Positions 34,859 through 43,293 of a DNA stretch of 64,000 nt are shown here, piece by piece; within the stretch, counting starts at the first letter, position 1; each line of letters opens with the position of its first letter. Below the pieces are notes generated by a model. It was not told where the DNA came from and did no database searches. It worked only from the letters and a program-made list of their open reading frames with translations. The translations under genes and the position numbers were made by a program. Origin of the DNA: Pseudomonadota bacterium (GTDB lineage Bacteria > Pseudomonadota > Gammaproteobacteria > Steroidobacterales > MnTg04); the NCBI GenBank assembly GCA_022560735.1, contig JADFSO010000016.1:1-64000 (forward strand), given 5' to 3'.

Positions 34859-35134
34859 TCAGGTCCCCATGATGGTCGGGGGCGGGGCAGATTCGTCGGC
34901 GGTAATTTCCGCGAGCAGTTCTTCATCCTGCTGATCCAGCTCATCCAGGATTTCGGGGCCTACGTAACCAGCCGCGATTTCGCGCAGGGCCATCACCGTG
35001 GGCTTGTCGTTTTCCCATTCCAGGAAGGCTTCCGCACCATTGGCCAGCCGCCTGGCCCTGGCGGATGCAATCAGTACCAGATCAAATATGTTGTCTACAT
35101 TCTTGAGACAATCCTCAACCGTAATCCTTGCCAT
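34859..35134 (-). CDS. rpoZ: RNA polymerase omega subunit
   Basis: A 91-residue subunit that stabilises the beta-prime subunit of RNA polymerase. It has the typical start [30 protein letters not shown], and [15 protein letters not shown] in the middle. The acidic C-terminus ([14 protein letters not shown]) is usual. It sits between gmk and spoT, the conserved order in gammaproteobacteria. Confidence 0.96.
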   Translation of the reverse strand: MARITVEDCLKNVDNIFDLVLIASARARRLANGAEAFLEWENDKPTVMALREIAAGYVGPEILDELDQQDEELLAEITADESAPPPTIMGT

Positions 35135-35204
35135 CAGGGTCCTCTAAAAACGTTGCGTCGCTAAAAAGCGGCCTTTCAGTCTACTAGAAAACGCAAGGGC
35201 TGCG

Positions 35205-35831
35205 CTAGCCTGTGAGCAATTTGTCGATAAGTGCCTTGATCTCGGGCCGGTTCTTGCGAAACTGACTGCCATTACCCGAAATTATTTTCCGCAGGTCTTT
35301 TACCCCGGCATCGAAATCGTCATTGATGACCAGGTAATCGAATTCATCCCAATGGCCCATGTCTGCAACGGAATCGGCCAGCCGTCTCTCGATCACCTCA
35401 TCGCTGTCTGTGCCGCGACCCCGCAAGCGGGATTCCAGCGCCCGGCGAGTTGGCGGGAGTATGAAAATACTCTCACTGTCAGGTATTTTCTCCCTGACCT
35501 GCCTTGCGCCCTGCCAGTCGATTTCGAGTATCACGTCGAGTTTCTGCAGGCGCAGCGAAGCCACCTCCTTGCCGGCCGTTCCATAGTAATGGTCGAAAAC
35601 CCTGGCGTACTCCAGGAAGCAACCATCGCCGATCATCTGCTGAAACTCGCTGTGCGAGACGAAGCGATAATCGACGCCATCCTGCTCTTGCTCGCGTTTT
35701 TCCCGGGTCGTATAGGAAATCGAAAATACCGTGTTCGGAACCTGTTTCAATATCGCGCACAGCAGGCTTGTTTTGCCGGCGCCCGACGGAGCCGCAACGA
35801 CAAACAAGCGGCCGATATTTTCAGTATTCAT
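35205..35831 (-). CDS. gmk: Guanylate kinase
   Basis: A 208-residue enzyme that phosphorylates GMP to GDP with ATP. The P-loop PSGAGKT is at 15-21, the GMP-binding segment SYTTREKREQEQDGVDYRFVS follows at about 40-60, and FLEYARVFDHYYGT and IFILPPTRRALESRLRGRGTDSDEVIERRL complete the signature. Its ATG overlaps the yicC stop by 4 bases. It links guanine nucleotide supply with the neighbouring (p)ppGpp gene spoT. Confidence 0.97.
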   Translation of the reverse strand: MNTENIGRLFVVAAPSGAGKTSLLCAILKQVPNTVFSISYTTREKREQEQDGVDYRFVSHSEFQQMIGDGCFLEYARVFDHYYGTAGKEVASLRLQKLDVILEIDWQGARQVREKIPDSESIFILPPTRRALESRLRGRGTDSDEVIERRLADSVADMGHWDEFDYLVINDDFDAGVKDLRKIISGNGSQFRKNRPEIKALIDKLLTG

Positions 35832-36694
35832 TCTATGTTCTGGATTTGTTCGCGCATCTGCTCGATCAGGACCTTGAGCTCGACGGCTGCGCGCGTGACC
35901 TCCGTGTCCTGTGATTTGGAGCTCAGGGTGTTTGCTTCCCGGTTTAGCTCCTGCATCAGGAAATCCAGCCGGCGCCCGATCGGGTCATTGCGGTCGATGG
36001 TACTGCGCACTTCGGTCAAATGACTGCTGAGCCGATCCATTTCCTCGTCTACATCAAACTTTTGCGCGAGCATCGCCAGCTCTATTTCGATGCGCTCGTT
36101 ATCGACTTCCTCGCAAAGCTGCGCAATGCGGTCACGCAGCCGTTGACGCAGATTACTCATGACATCAGGCATTTTCTCGCGCACGAAGCGAACGATTTCA
36201 TCCATGGTTTCGCACCGCGTAATCAGCATCTCGCGAATGCGCTCGCCTTCCGACGCCCGGTTCTGCGAGAGTTGGGCCAGCGTCTCGCCGAGGAGCTCGG
36301 TTGCCGCTTTTTGCGCGGGCTCGGGATCTTTTTTCGGCTCACCGAGCAATCCGGGCCAGCGCAAGACTTCCAGCGGGTTCGGCGCGGCCGCCGCGGGCAG
36401 TTTTTCCGCGATTTCGCGGGTGTGGGCCAGCAACTGGTCCAGTACCTGCATATTGATGGTCAACGGGCTCGCCGTCCCGGGCAAGGCAGTCAGCCTGAGC
36501 CCGCATTCTATCTTGCCGCGCTTGAGCACTGCCGAGACCTGGGTCCTGAACGCCGGTTCCATGCTGCGAAACTCATCGGGCATGCGAAATCCCAGGTCGA
36601 GATAACGATGATTGACCGAACGCAATTCCCAGCTCAGGGTCCCGTATTCTGTGGTGCGCTCAAGCCGGGCATAGCCGGTCATGCTGCGTATCAT
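35828..36694 (-). CDS. yicC: YicC family protein (probable endoribonuclease)
   Basis: A 288-residue soluble protein. The start MIRSMTGYAR and the segments ELRSVNHRYLDLGFRMPDEFR and the C-terminal LDFLMQELNREANTLSSKS are hallmarks of the YicC family, whose E. coli member acts on RNA as an endoribonuclease. A long helical region is seen at about 170-230. It overlaps gmk and diverges from the PP2C gene, 62 bases away. Confidence 0.95.
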   Translation of the reverse strand: MIRSMTGYARLERTTEYGTLSWELRSVNHRYLDLGFRMPDEFRSMEPAFRTQVSAVLKRGKIECGLRLTALPGTASPLTINMQVLDQLLAHTREIAEKLPAAAAPNPLEVLRWPGLLGEPKKDPEPAQKAATELLGETLAQLSQNRASEGERIREMLITRCETMDEIVRFVREKMPDVMSNLRQRLRDRIAQLCEEVDNERIEIELAMLAQKFDVDEEMDRLSSHLTEVRSTIDRNDPIGRRLDFLMQELNREANTLSSKSQDTEVTRAAVELKVLIEQMREQIQNIE

Positions 36695-36756
36695 TGCCTG
36701 ATTTTCCTTGTATCAGGTTTTTCCCGATCTTACCTTTGTCTGGCCAGCCGTTTACA

Positions 36757-37668
36757 ATGCCTGATCGTTTTTCAGTTTTCTCCCGATCGGAAACGGGAGC
36801 AGCAAACGACGCAAGTTTATCAGATGAAGAAATCGCCAGCTTGGCGAAGCACAATACAGGCGCCGGCTGCCTGGAGACAGGCAGGCGGCTGATCGAAAAA
36901 TCCAGTTGGGAGCCCATGGAAACTGTTGAAATAAGCCTGATCGGAGACCGGGACGATAATCAGGACAGGGGAGCCATCGCGAAATCGGGTGAGGCTATCT
37001 TGCTGGTCGTTGTGGATGGCATGGGTGGGCACGCGCAAGGGGAGCTGGCTGCGCAGACCGCGGTCGATACCATCGTCCGTGAGTTCGAGGAGCAATCTTT
37101 TCCGATGGAGAATGGCAGCGAGTTTTTGGGTCGATGCATATCGAAGGCCCATGCTGCCGTGTTTGACCTTGGTGAAAGCATGCAGGCGGAGGATCGGCCG
37201 CGGGCGACCTGTGCGCTCTGTTTGATCCAGCAGGACAGCGCCTTGTGGGCGCATGTAGGCGACAGCCGTGTTTATCATCTGCGGGAAGGCCGGGTTCTGG
37301 CGCGCACGCGCGACCATAGCCATGTCGAAGTGCTGCTGCAGGACGGTCTGATAACGGAAGAAGAAATTCTGAGTCATCCCTTGCGTAATTTTGTCGAGTG
37401 TTGCCTGGGCGGCGATTCTGCACTACCGGAGGTCGGCATGTCCGTTCCGGCCGTGCTGGAAAACGGCGACATAATCCTGGCTTGTTCGGATGGATTGTGG
37501 GGCGGGGCCAGCGATGAGGAGATCGCTGCGTTTTACCAGCCCGATGAGGGTAGCCTCGCGGCCTGCCTGGAAGCTTTGTCTTATGCCGCTATCGATGCCT
37601 GTGCTCCCTGGAGTGACAACACCACGGTGGCTGTCCTGCGCGTCGGACCGAACGGCGATTCGGGATAG
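36757..37668 (+). CDS. PP2C-family serine/threonine protein phosphatase
   Basis: A 303-residue metal-dependent phosphatase of the PPM/PP2C group. About 53 residues of unclear function precede the catalytic core. Core motifs are GDRDDNQD (63-70; commonly RxxNED), DGMGGH (87-92, metal Asp87), HVGDSRVYHLREG, a long insert after ARTRDHSH, CSDGLWGG, and DNTTVAVLRV at the C-terminus. No membrane helix is seen. The same gene sits between yicC and rph in several gammaproteobacteria, with its kinase elsewhere. The ATG at 36757 is used; an upstream start would begin inside the yicC start region. The TAG stop lies in a large inverted repeat. Confidence 0.9.
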   Translation: MPDRFSVFSRSETGAANDASLSDEEIASLAKHNTGAGCLETGRRLIEKSSWEPMETVEISLIGDRDDNQDRGAIAKSGEAILLVVVDGMGGHAQGELAAQTAVDTIVREFEEQSFPMENGSEFLGRCISKAHAAVFDLGESMQAEDRPRATCALCLIQQDSALWAHVGDSRVYHLREGRVLARTRDHSHVEVLLQDGLITEEEILSHPLRNFVECCLGGDSALPEVGMSVPAVLENGDIILACSDGLWGGASDEEIAAFYQPDEGSLAACLEALSYAAIDACAPWSDNTTVAVLRVGPNGDSG

Positions 37669-37729
37669 CCCGGCTTATTCATGAATCGTCGTGATGATTG
37701 CGCAGAGCATTCATGAATAATCCGGGCTA
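37666..37729. repeat. 64-base REP-like inverted repeat overlapping the PP2C stop codon
   Basis: Two 21-base arms (37666-37686 and 37709-37729) are inverted copies with a single mismatch, and enclose a 22-base loop. The left arm begins with the TAG stop of the PP2C gene; the right arm ends 11 bases before the rph start. Each arm contains the palindrome ATTCATGAAT. There is no T tract, so it is not a classical terminator. It resembles intergenic REP-type elements; I found no second copy by eye in this window. Confidence 0.82.
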
Positions 37730-37740
37730 GGAGCAAAACG

Positions 37741-38463
37741 ATGCGACCGAGTGGTCGAGCCAACGATGAAATGCGTGAGTTCAGGTTTACCCGCAGCTTT
37801 ACCTGCCACGCGGAAGGTTCGGTGCTGGCCGAGTGTGGCGCTACGAAAGTTCTTTGCACGGTCAGCATCGATAACCGGATTCCGCCCTGGCTGCGGGGAT
37901 CGGGTAAGGGTTGGCTGACCGCTGAGTATGGTTTGTTGCCCAGGGCAACCCATACCCGCAATGCCAGGGAAGCCGTCCGCGGGAAACAGAGCGGCCGGAC
38001 CCTGGAGATTCAGCGGTTGATCGGGCGATCACTGCGCGCGGTCATGGATCTGGGCGCGATCGGTGAAAGGACGATCACGATCGACTGCGATGTGCTGCAG
38101 GCGGATGGCGGGACCCGCACCACGGCGATCAGTGGCGCGTACGTGGCGCTGGCAGACGCGATTGACTGGCTGATGAAAAATGAAAACCTTGAGCGCAACC
38201 CGCTGCATAGCCAGGTGGCTGCGACCTCGGTGGGCATTTATCGGGGCGAACCCATACTGGACCTGGATTATGAAGAAGATTCAGACGCCGAAACCGATAT
38301 GAATATTGTGATGAACGAAGCCGGCGCGTTCATCGAGGTGCAGGGCACCGCCGAAGGCCACGCTTTTCGGCGCGGCGAGCTGGATAGTTTGCTTGACCTC
38401 GCGACCTGCGGCATCGAGACGGTGCTGTCGCTGCAGGCAAAGTCTTTGCGTCAGACGGGGTAG
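37741..38463 (+). CDS. rph: Ribonuclease PH
   Basis: A 240-residue phosphorolytic 3'-5' exoribonuclease that trims tRNA precursors. The start [14 protein letters not shown], the phosphate-binding Arg region ([37 protein letters not shown]), the [16 protein letters not shown] motif and [12 protein letters not shown] all match RNase PH. The length is usual. It starts 72 bases after the PP2C gene and is followed by rdgB 3 bases later. Confidence 0.97.
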   Translation: MRPSGRANDEMREFRFTRSFTCHAEGSVLAECGATKVLCTVSIDNRIPPWLRGSGKGWLTAEYGLLPRATHTRNAREAVRGKQSGRTLEIQRLIGRSLRAVMDLGAIGERTITIDCDVLQADGGTRTTAISGAYVALADAIDWLMKNENLERNPLHSQVAATSVGIYRGEPILDLDYEEDSDAETDMNIVMNEAGAFIEVQGTAEGHAFRRGELDSLLDLATCGIETVLSLQAKSLRQTG

Positions 38464-38466
38464 GCC

Positions 38467-39069
38467 GTGGCAAAAATGGTGCTGGCGACCGGCAACCGGG
38501 GCAAACTTGCCGAGATCATGGAAATCGTCAGGCCAATGGGTATCGAGGTCGTGCCCCAGTCCGAGTTTGCGGTGCCCGAGATCGAGGAATCCGGGCTCAG
38601 TTTTGTCGAAAACGCTATCCTCAAGGCCAGGAACGCAGCCAGGCACAGTGGTTTGCCGGCCCTGGCCGATGATTCGGGTCTGGAGGTCGACGCGTTGAAC
38701 GGTGCGCCGGGCATCTATTCGGCGAGGTATGCCGGGGATGAGCGAGACGACCAGGCCAACAACCGCCTGTTATTGTCGAGGCTGGCCGGGATTCCCGATG
38801 AAAATCGCACAGCCAGGTTTCAGTGCGTTGTCGTCTTGCTGCGCCACCCGGATGACCCGGTGCCGTTAATTTGCCATGCCGACTGGGAGGGCAGGATAGT
38901 TGACCAGCCCAGGGGCGAAAACGGCTTCGGTTACGATCCGCTATTTGCAGTGGCCGGTATGCGATGCACGTCGGCGGAGCTGAGCGCGGAGGAAAAAAAC
39001 CGCATCGGCCACCGGGGGCGGGCATTGGCGATGCTGGCCAGGCAGCTTCCCGCATGGATGGCGCGCTAG
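38467..39069 (+). CDS. rdgB: XTP/dITP diphosphatase (RdgB/HAM1 family)
   Basis: A 200-residue house-cleaning pyrophosphatase that hydrolyses non-canonical purine triphosphates. Motifs are ATGNRGKLAEI near the start, FVENAILKARNAARHSGLPALADDSGLEVDALNGAPGIYSARYAG in the middle, and GENGFGYDPLF plus the C-terminal SHRG-like GHRGRAL. GTG 38467 is the start, 3 bases after rph, so the two genes are likely cotranscribed. Confidence 0.97.
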   Translation: MAKMVLATGNRGKLAEIMEIVRPMGIEVVPQSEFAVPEIEESGLSFVENAILKARNAARHSGLPALADDSGLEVDALNGAPGIYSARYAGDERDDQANNRLLLSRLAGIPDENRTARFQCVVVLLRHPDDPVPLICHADWEGRIVDQPRGENGFGYDPLFAVAGMRCTSAELSAEEKNRIGHRGRALAMLARQLPAWMAR

Positions 39070-40262
39070 TGGAAACGCTACCGCCGTTATCGCTGTATGT
39101 GCATTTGCCCTGGTGTATCAGCAAATGCCCATATTGTGACTTCAATTCCCACGCATTGAAGGGCGGCCTGCCCGAGCAGGCTTACCTGGCCTCGCTGACC
39201 AGGGACCTGCAACATAGCGTGGGTGAACTCGGCGGCCGGCCGCTGCAAAGTATATTTTTTGGCGGAGGCACACCCAGCCTGTTTTCCGCCAGCGGGCTTG
39301 CGAGCTTCCTGGACCAGGTGAACCGCTTGCTGCCTTTGGAGCCGGATATCGAGATTACGCTGGAGGCGAATCCCGGGACCATAGAGCGTGGTGCGTTTGC
39401 AGATTACCGGGCAGCCGGAATCAACCGTGTGTCGCTGGGCGCGCAGAGTTTTGACGACGAAAAACTGCAGGCCCTGGGCCGGATCCATCGTGCGGCCGAG
39501 ACGATCAGTTCTGTGCGCGAACTGGAAAAGGCAGGGCTGGAGAATTTCAACCTGGACCTGATGTACGGTCTGCCGGGCCAGTCGACGGGTCAGGCCGTGG
39601 ATGACCTGGCACAGGCGATCAGCCTGGCGCCTGCCCACATTTCTCACTACCAGTTGACGCTGGAACCAAACACCCTGTTCGCCGCCAAACCACCCGAACT
39701 TCCCGGCCACGACCTGTGCTGGGAAATGCAGCAACGGTGCCAGGACAAGCTGGCCGAAGCAGCTTATGAGCACTATGAGGTTTCTGCCTTCGCGCAGGAT
39801 GGCCGGCGCTGCCGTCACAATCTCAATTACTGGACCTTCGCCGATTACCTGGGTCTTGGGGCGGGTGCCCATGGCAAGCTCAGCGGCGGCAGCGGGGTGA
39901 GACGGGACTGGCGCTTGCGTCACCCGGCAGACTATATGGCCGCCGCCGATCCGATCGAGGGAACTCGAATCCTGACTGCGGAGGAAAAGCTGTTTGAGTT
40001 CATGCTCAACGCACTGCGTCTTGAGCATGGATTTTCGCTGGACTTGCTCTGGGAGAGGACCGGGCTTGCGCGCGCATTTTGCGCACCGAAGTTGAACGAA
40101 GCGGTCGACCAGGGTTTGTTGCTGGTTGGCGGATCTCACTGCCGCCCCAGTGAGGCCGGTCTGAATTTTCGCGATAACCTGGTCGCTATTTTCCTGCCCG
40201 ATGGCCGGGAAAATAGCCGGCAGGCCGGGACCGGAAACGGTGAAAGCCACGGTTTTTTATAG
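39054..40262 (+). CDS. hemW: HemW-like radical SAM protein (heme chaperone)
   Basis: A 402-residue radical SAM enzyme of the HemN/HemW group. The 4Fe-4S motif CISKCPYC (Cys21, Cys25, Cys28) follows SLYVHLPW, then FFGGGTPSLF and the HemW-type GINRVSLGAQSFD. HemW proteins insert heme into respiratory enzymes and lack coproporphyrinogen oxidase activity; short N-termini without the HemN extension fit this. I start at ATG 39054, overlapping rdgB by 16 bases; a GTG at 39069 that overlaps the rdgB stop is equally possible. It ends the rph-rdgB-hemW string. Confidence 0.92.
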   Translation: MDGALVETLPPLSLYVHLPWCISKCPYCDFNSHALKGGLPEQAYLASLTRDLQHSVGELGGRPLQSIFFGGGTPSLFSASGLASFLDQVNRLLPLEPDIEITLEANPGTIERGAFADYRAAGINRVSLGAQSFDDEKLQALGRIHRAAETISSVRELEKAGLENFNLDLMYGLPGQSTGQAVDDLAQAISLAPAHISHYQLTLEPNTLFAAKPPELPGHDLCWEMQQRCQDKLAEAAYEHYEVSAFAQDGRRCRHNLNYWTFADYLGLGAGAHGKLSGGSGVRRDWRLRHPADYMAAADPIEGTRILTAEEKLFEFMLNALRLEHGFSLDLLWERTGLARAFCAPKLNEAVDQGLLLVGGSHCRPSEAGLNFRDNLVAIFLPDGRENSRQAGTGNGESHGFL

Positions 40263-40758
40263 GGTTTCTTGCGCCTGGCTTGGCCAAAAAAGGGGCAGGT
40301 TTCATGCTGCACCGCGTAACTTATGCACACTTGTGGAGATTTGTCCCGGCAATGCCCGTTTGTCGTGAATCAGAGAACACGGATTTGCGAGACAAAATTG
40401 TAAGTTATTGAATATAAAGAATAAAAAATAAATGGTTAAGAATTCGCCAATTTGATTGAAAAGGCTTTTTTTGGCCCCTAAATCGCCTGCAGCAACAATT
40501 CATCCACAAAGTTATGCACAGATTTTGTGGATAAGGCAGAATTCTTTTTAGAATTGCTGAGTAAAGTGAAAAAGTTAAAGATTTCTCTCTGCCGTTATGT
40601 CTAAGGCTCTGAATTTCAGAGGAAAAGGTCTACCGGGTCACCGGGCTCCTGGAAACCGGCGCTGAGAACCTTGCCAAGGCGGTCGGCGCTAAGTACACTG
40701 CACGGCCCGTTTTTCCGGCGCCAGGCCAGGGCCTGGTGCGTTTGACAGAGGTTTCGCC
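40263..40758. other. AT-rich intergenic region with DnaA-box cluster
   Basis: No gene is seen in these 496 bases. Exact matches to the DnaA-box consensus TTATNCACA lie at 40321-40329 (plus), 40512-40520 (plus) and 40526-40534 (minus, TGTGGATAA), and a one-mismatch box TCATCCACA is at 40500-40508. A 40-base stretch at 40394-40433 has 36 A/T and no C. A bulged hairpin (CAG-AATTC with GAATTGCTG) lies at about 40538-40560. The content fits a DnaA-bound control element or an origin; see the findings. The rightmost part must also hold the rpmE promoter, which I cannot pinpoint. Confidence 0.6.
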
Positions 40759-40962
40759 ATGAAGGCCGATATCCATCCTGAATACGATGAAATGAACGTA
40801 ACCTGCAGTTGCGGCAATACCTTTTCGACCCGTTCTACAATGCCGGGTGAACTGCACATTGAGGTGTGTTCGAAATGCCACCCGTTTTACACGGGCAAAC
40901 AGAAGATCATCGATACTGGTGGTCGCGTCGATAAATTCCGTCGTAAGTACGGAATGGGCTAA
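40759..40962 (+). CDS. rpmE: 50S ribosomal protein L31, zinc-binding type
   Basis: A 67-residue ribosomal protein. It has the zinc ribbon of the C+ form: Cys16 and Cys18 (TCSCG) and Cys37 and Cys40 (CSKC), so it is the zinc-containing paralogue used when zinc is sufficient. The MKADIHPEY start and [25 protein letters not shown] end are typical. It is monocistronic, between the DnaA-box region and a clear terminator. Confidence 0.97.
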   Translation: MKADIHPEYDEMNVTCSCGNTFSTRSTMPGELHIEVCSKCHPFYTGKQKIIDTGGRVDKFRRKYGMG

Positions 40963-40987
40963 GCCCCCGATCGAGCATTTGCAAGAC

Positions 40988-41010
40988 GGGCGCCACGGCG
41001 CCTGTTTTTT
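40988..41010 (+). terminator. Rho-independent terminator after rpmE
   Basis: A 5-bp GC stem extended by a G-T pair (GGCGC 40989-40993 with GCGCC 40998-41002, loop CACG) is followed by G and six T residues at 41005-41010. It lies 26 bases after the rpmE stop. Confidence 0.8.
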
Positions 41011-41280
41011 CGCTGACTATGTGCCCGGTTTTCATGTTTCCGCGGCCGGGCCCATGCTGGTCACGCAACGCTGCCCTACCCTATAATCATAGTTGGCTGC
41101 TGCTGCGGAAACATGGTCAGCGCAAGCAGTTCGCTCGCTGCGCTCGCCGGTCCGCGCTTGCGCGCGGCTGCTGTTGCACTTTTCCCCGTGGCTGCGTTTT
41201 ACCTGCGGTATTTTTAGCCGGTTCGGGTGGTGACGGCATTCGGGGGGCACTGGCAGCCCCACAATTAGACAGGAGTCCAT
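41011..41280 (+). promoter_or_regulatory. gltA upstream region with a putative promoter
   Basis: No gene is supported here. A perfect TATAAT lies at 41082-41087; a weak -35-like TGGTCA is at 41058-41063 with 18 bases between. If used, the gltA leader would be about 190 nt. The ribosome binding site AGGAG is about 8 bases before the ATG at 41281. Confidence 0.45.
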
Positions 41281-42582
41281 ATGAGTGACAAAGGTTATAG
41301 GCTTACCGGCCCCGGCATAGACCAGGATGGTCTGGAGTTGGAGGTCAGGTCGGGAACCATTGGTCCGGATGTCGTCAGTATTGCTTCTTTGTACAAGCAA
41401 GCAGGCGTTTTTACTTTTGACCCGGGTTTTGTCGCGACCGCCTCCTGCGAGAGCAAGATTACCTTCATCGATGGCGAAAAAGGCATTTTACTGTATCGCG
41501 GCTACCCGGTGGACCAGCTGGCCGCCAATTGCAGTTTCCTGGAGGTTTGCTATCTGCTGCTTTACGGTGACCTGCCCAATCAGCAACAACTCGACGACTT
41601 CGTTTATTCCATAAGCCGTCACACGATGGTGCACGAGAGCCTGCTGCGGTTTATCGATGGCTTCCACTATGACGCACATCCGATGGCAATGGTGTCCGGT
41701 GTCGTGGGTTCGATGGCGGCTTTTTACCACGACAGCATGGATATCGATAATCCCCGGCACCGGAATATTTTCGCCCACCGGATCATTGCCAAGATTCCGA
41801 CCATCGCCGCGGCCGCGTATAAACACTCGCGAGGGCAGCCATTCATCTACCCGCGCAATGATCTGAATTATTGCAGCAACCTGGTCAATATGTTTTTTGC
41901 GGTTCCTTGCGAGACATACGAGGTTGACCCGGTCATGGCAGAAGCGCTCGATCTGCTGTTCATACTGCATGCGGATCACGAGCAGAACTGCAGCACCGCA
42001 ACGGTGCGCCTGGCGGGCAGTTCCGGTACCAACCCGTATGCGGCGATTGCCGCGGGGATTTCGGCGCTTTGGGGACCGGCTCATGGCGGCGCCAACGAGT
42101 CGGTTCTGAATATGCTCGAGGAAATCGGCAGCGTCGAAAATATCCCCAAATACATCGCCAGGGCCAAGGATCGCGACGACCCCTTCCGGATGATGGGATT
42201 CGGTCACCGGGTCTATAAAAACTTCGATCCAAGAGCGACCCTGATCAGGGAAATGGCGCATAAAGTGCTTGGCAACATGGATCGTGTCGATACGCCGTTT
42301 TTCGATCTGGCGCTGAAACTCGAAGAGGTGGCATTGCAAGACGAGTACTTTGTCGAGAAGAAACTTTATCCGAACGTAGACTTCTACTCGGGCATTATCT
42401 ACCGGGCGCTCGGCATTCCCAGGTCGATGTTTACCGTGATGTTTGCGATCGCCCGCACGGTCGGCTGGGTGGCTCACTGGCAGGAGATGATCGCCGATCC
42501 TGGCGCGAAGATCGGCCGGCCAAGGCAGCTTTATGTCGGCCCGGACAAACGCGACGTGACGCCACTGGGCAAGCGCACCTGA
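41281..42582 (+). CDS. gltA: Citrate synthase
   Basis: A 433-residue TCA-cycle enzyme that joins acetyl-CoA and oxaloacetate. It is of the large (type II, NADH-sensitive hexamer) class judged by length and the N-terminal beta domain. Catalytic regions are [45 protein letters not shown] and the final PNVDFYSG...GWVAHWQEM. It stands alone, with the 42612 gene convergent downstream. Confidence 0.97.
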   Translation: MSDKGYRLTGPGIDQDGLELEVRSGTIGPDVVSIASLYKQAGVFTFDPGFVATASCESKITFIDGEKGILLYRGYPVDQLAANCSFLEVCYLLLYGDLPNQQQLDDFVYSISRHTMVHESLLRFIDGFHYDAHPMAMVSGVVGSMAAFYHDSMDIDNPRHRNIFAHRIIAKIPTIAAAAYKHSRGQPFIYPRNDLNYCSNLVNMFFAVPCETYEVDPVMAEALDLLFILHADHEQNCSTATVRLAGSSGTNPYAAIAAGISALWGPAHGGANESVLNMLEEIGSVENIPKYIARAKDRDDPFRMMGFGHRVYKNFDPRATLIREMAHKVLGNMDRVDTPFFDLALKLEEVALQDEYFVEKKLYPNVDFYSGIIYRALGIPRSMFTVMFAIARTVGWVAHWQEMIADPGAKIGRPRQLYVGPDKRDVTPLGKRT

Positions 42583-42611
42583 TGCTTCCCGGGCCGGTCG
42601 GAATCGGTTGT

Positions 42612-43223
42612 TCAGGCCTGGCAGGTTTCGATCAGGTTCTGCAGTTCGGTTATACCCGCCCGGCGCATGGATTTTCCGTCCACCGGTGATTTTGGCGCCT
42701 GGCGCAACAGGATAGCCGGAAATACTGTCATCTCGATCTGCACCTCGTCTTGTTCAAATCCGTAAACCGGGTATTCCTCGATGCGGTCGGCAAAGCGGAT
42801 ATGACGCTCGCCGATGGCATAGGAAACATGCAGCGCCATCAACCGCATGGCAACCAACTCGGCCGGGTCGGCAAACAGGTGCAGGGTAATATCGGAGTGC
42901 GGAGTCGCCGTTCCATTGAGCACGGCGCCGGCAAGCTTAGGCTGGAACTGATCGAAATTCCGCATCGTGCCAAGCGCAAGCTCGCGCAATTGCCGCAGAT
43001 GATGTACATGAGTCCGGCCGGCAAAGAGTCGCAGGTGTTCGCTCAGCGCGCTCTCTATTTCCTGGTTTCCCGGCAATGCCGCACGTTCCGTTACGCCGAG
43101 GCGTTCAGCGGCTTTGCGTTTGGCCAACAGGAAATCATCGATACCGTGCTCCGCCATGATGCGCGCCGATTCCCGGGCCAGTACCAGGCGAAGATTATCG
43201 TTGCGAGTTTGGCGCCGGGCCAT
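42612..43223 (-). CDS. Conserved hypothetical protein
   Basis: A 203-residue soluble protein starting at ATG 43223 behind a GGAGAAG site. Segments RLVLARESARIMAEHGIDDFLLAKRKAAERLGV and LPGNQEIESALSEHLRLF suggest a helical N-terminal half; the C-terminal half (SDITLHLFADPAELVAMRLMAL; FEQDEVQIEMTVFPA) looks like an alternating alpha/beta domain. I recall similar proteins annotated as nucleotidyltransferases in gammaproteobacteria, but I see no clear GS-DxD motif here and do not assign a function. It lies between gltA and mrcA, with 70 bases to the mrcA stop, and shares mrcA direction. Confidence 0.7.
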   Translation of the reverse strand: MARRQTRNDNLRLVLARESARIMAEHGIDDFLLAKRKAAERLGVTERAALPGNQEIESALSEHLRLFAGRTHVHHLRQLRELALGTMRNFDQFQPKLAGAVLNGTATPHSDITLHLFADPAELVAMRLMALHVSYAIGERHIRFADRIEEYPVYGFEQDEVQIEMTVFPAILLRQAPKSPVDGKSMRRAGITELQNLIETCQA

Positions 43224-43293
43224 GGGGGCTTCTCCGGGGTTTGCGGATGCGCTGATTGTTAATCGTGAATGGCAGCCAGCGCAAGTTCGAGCC

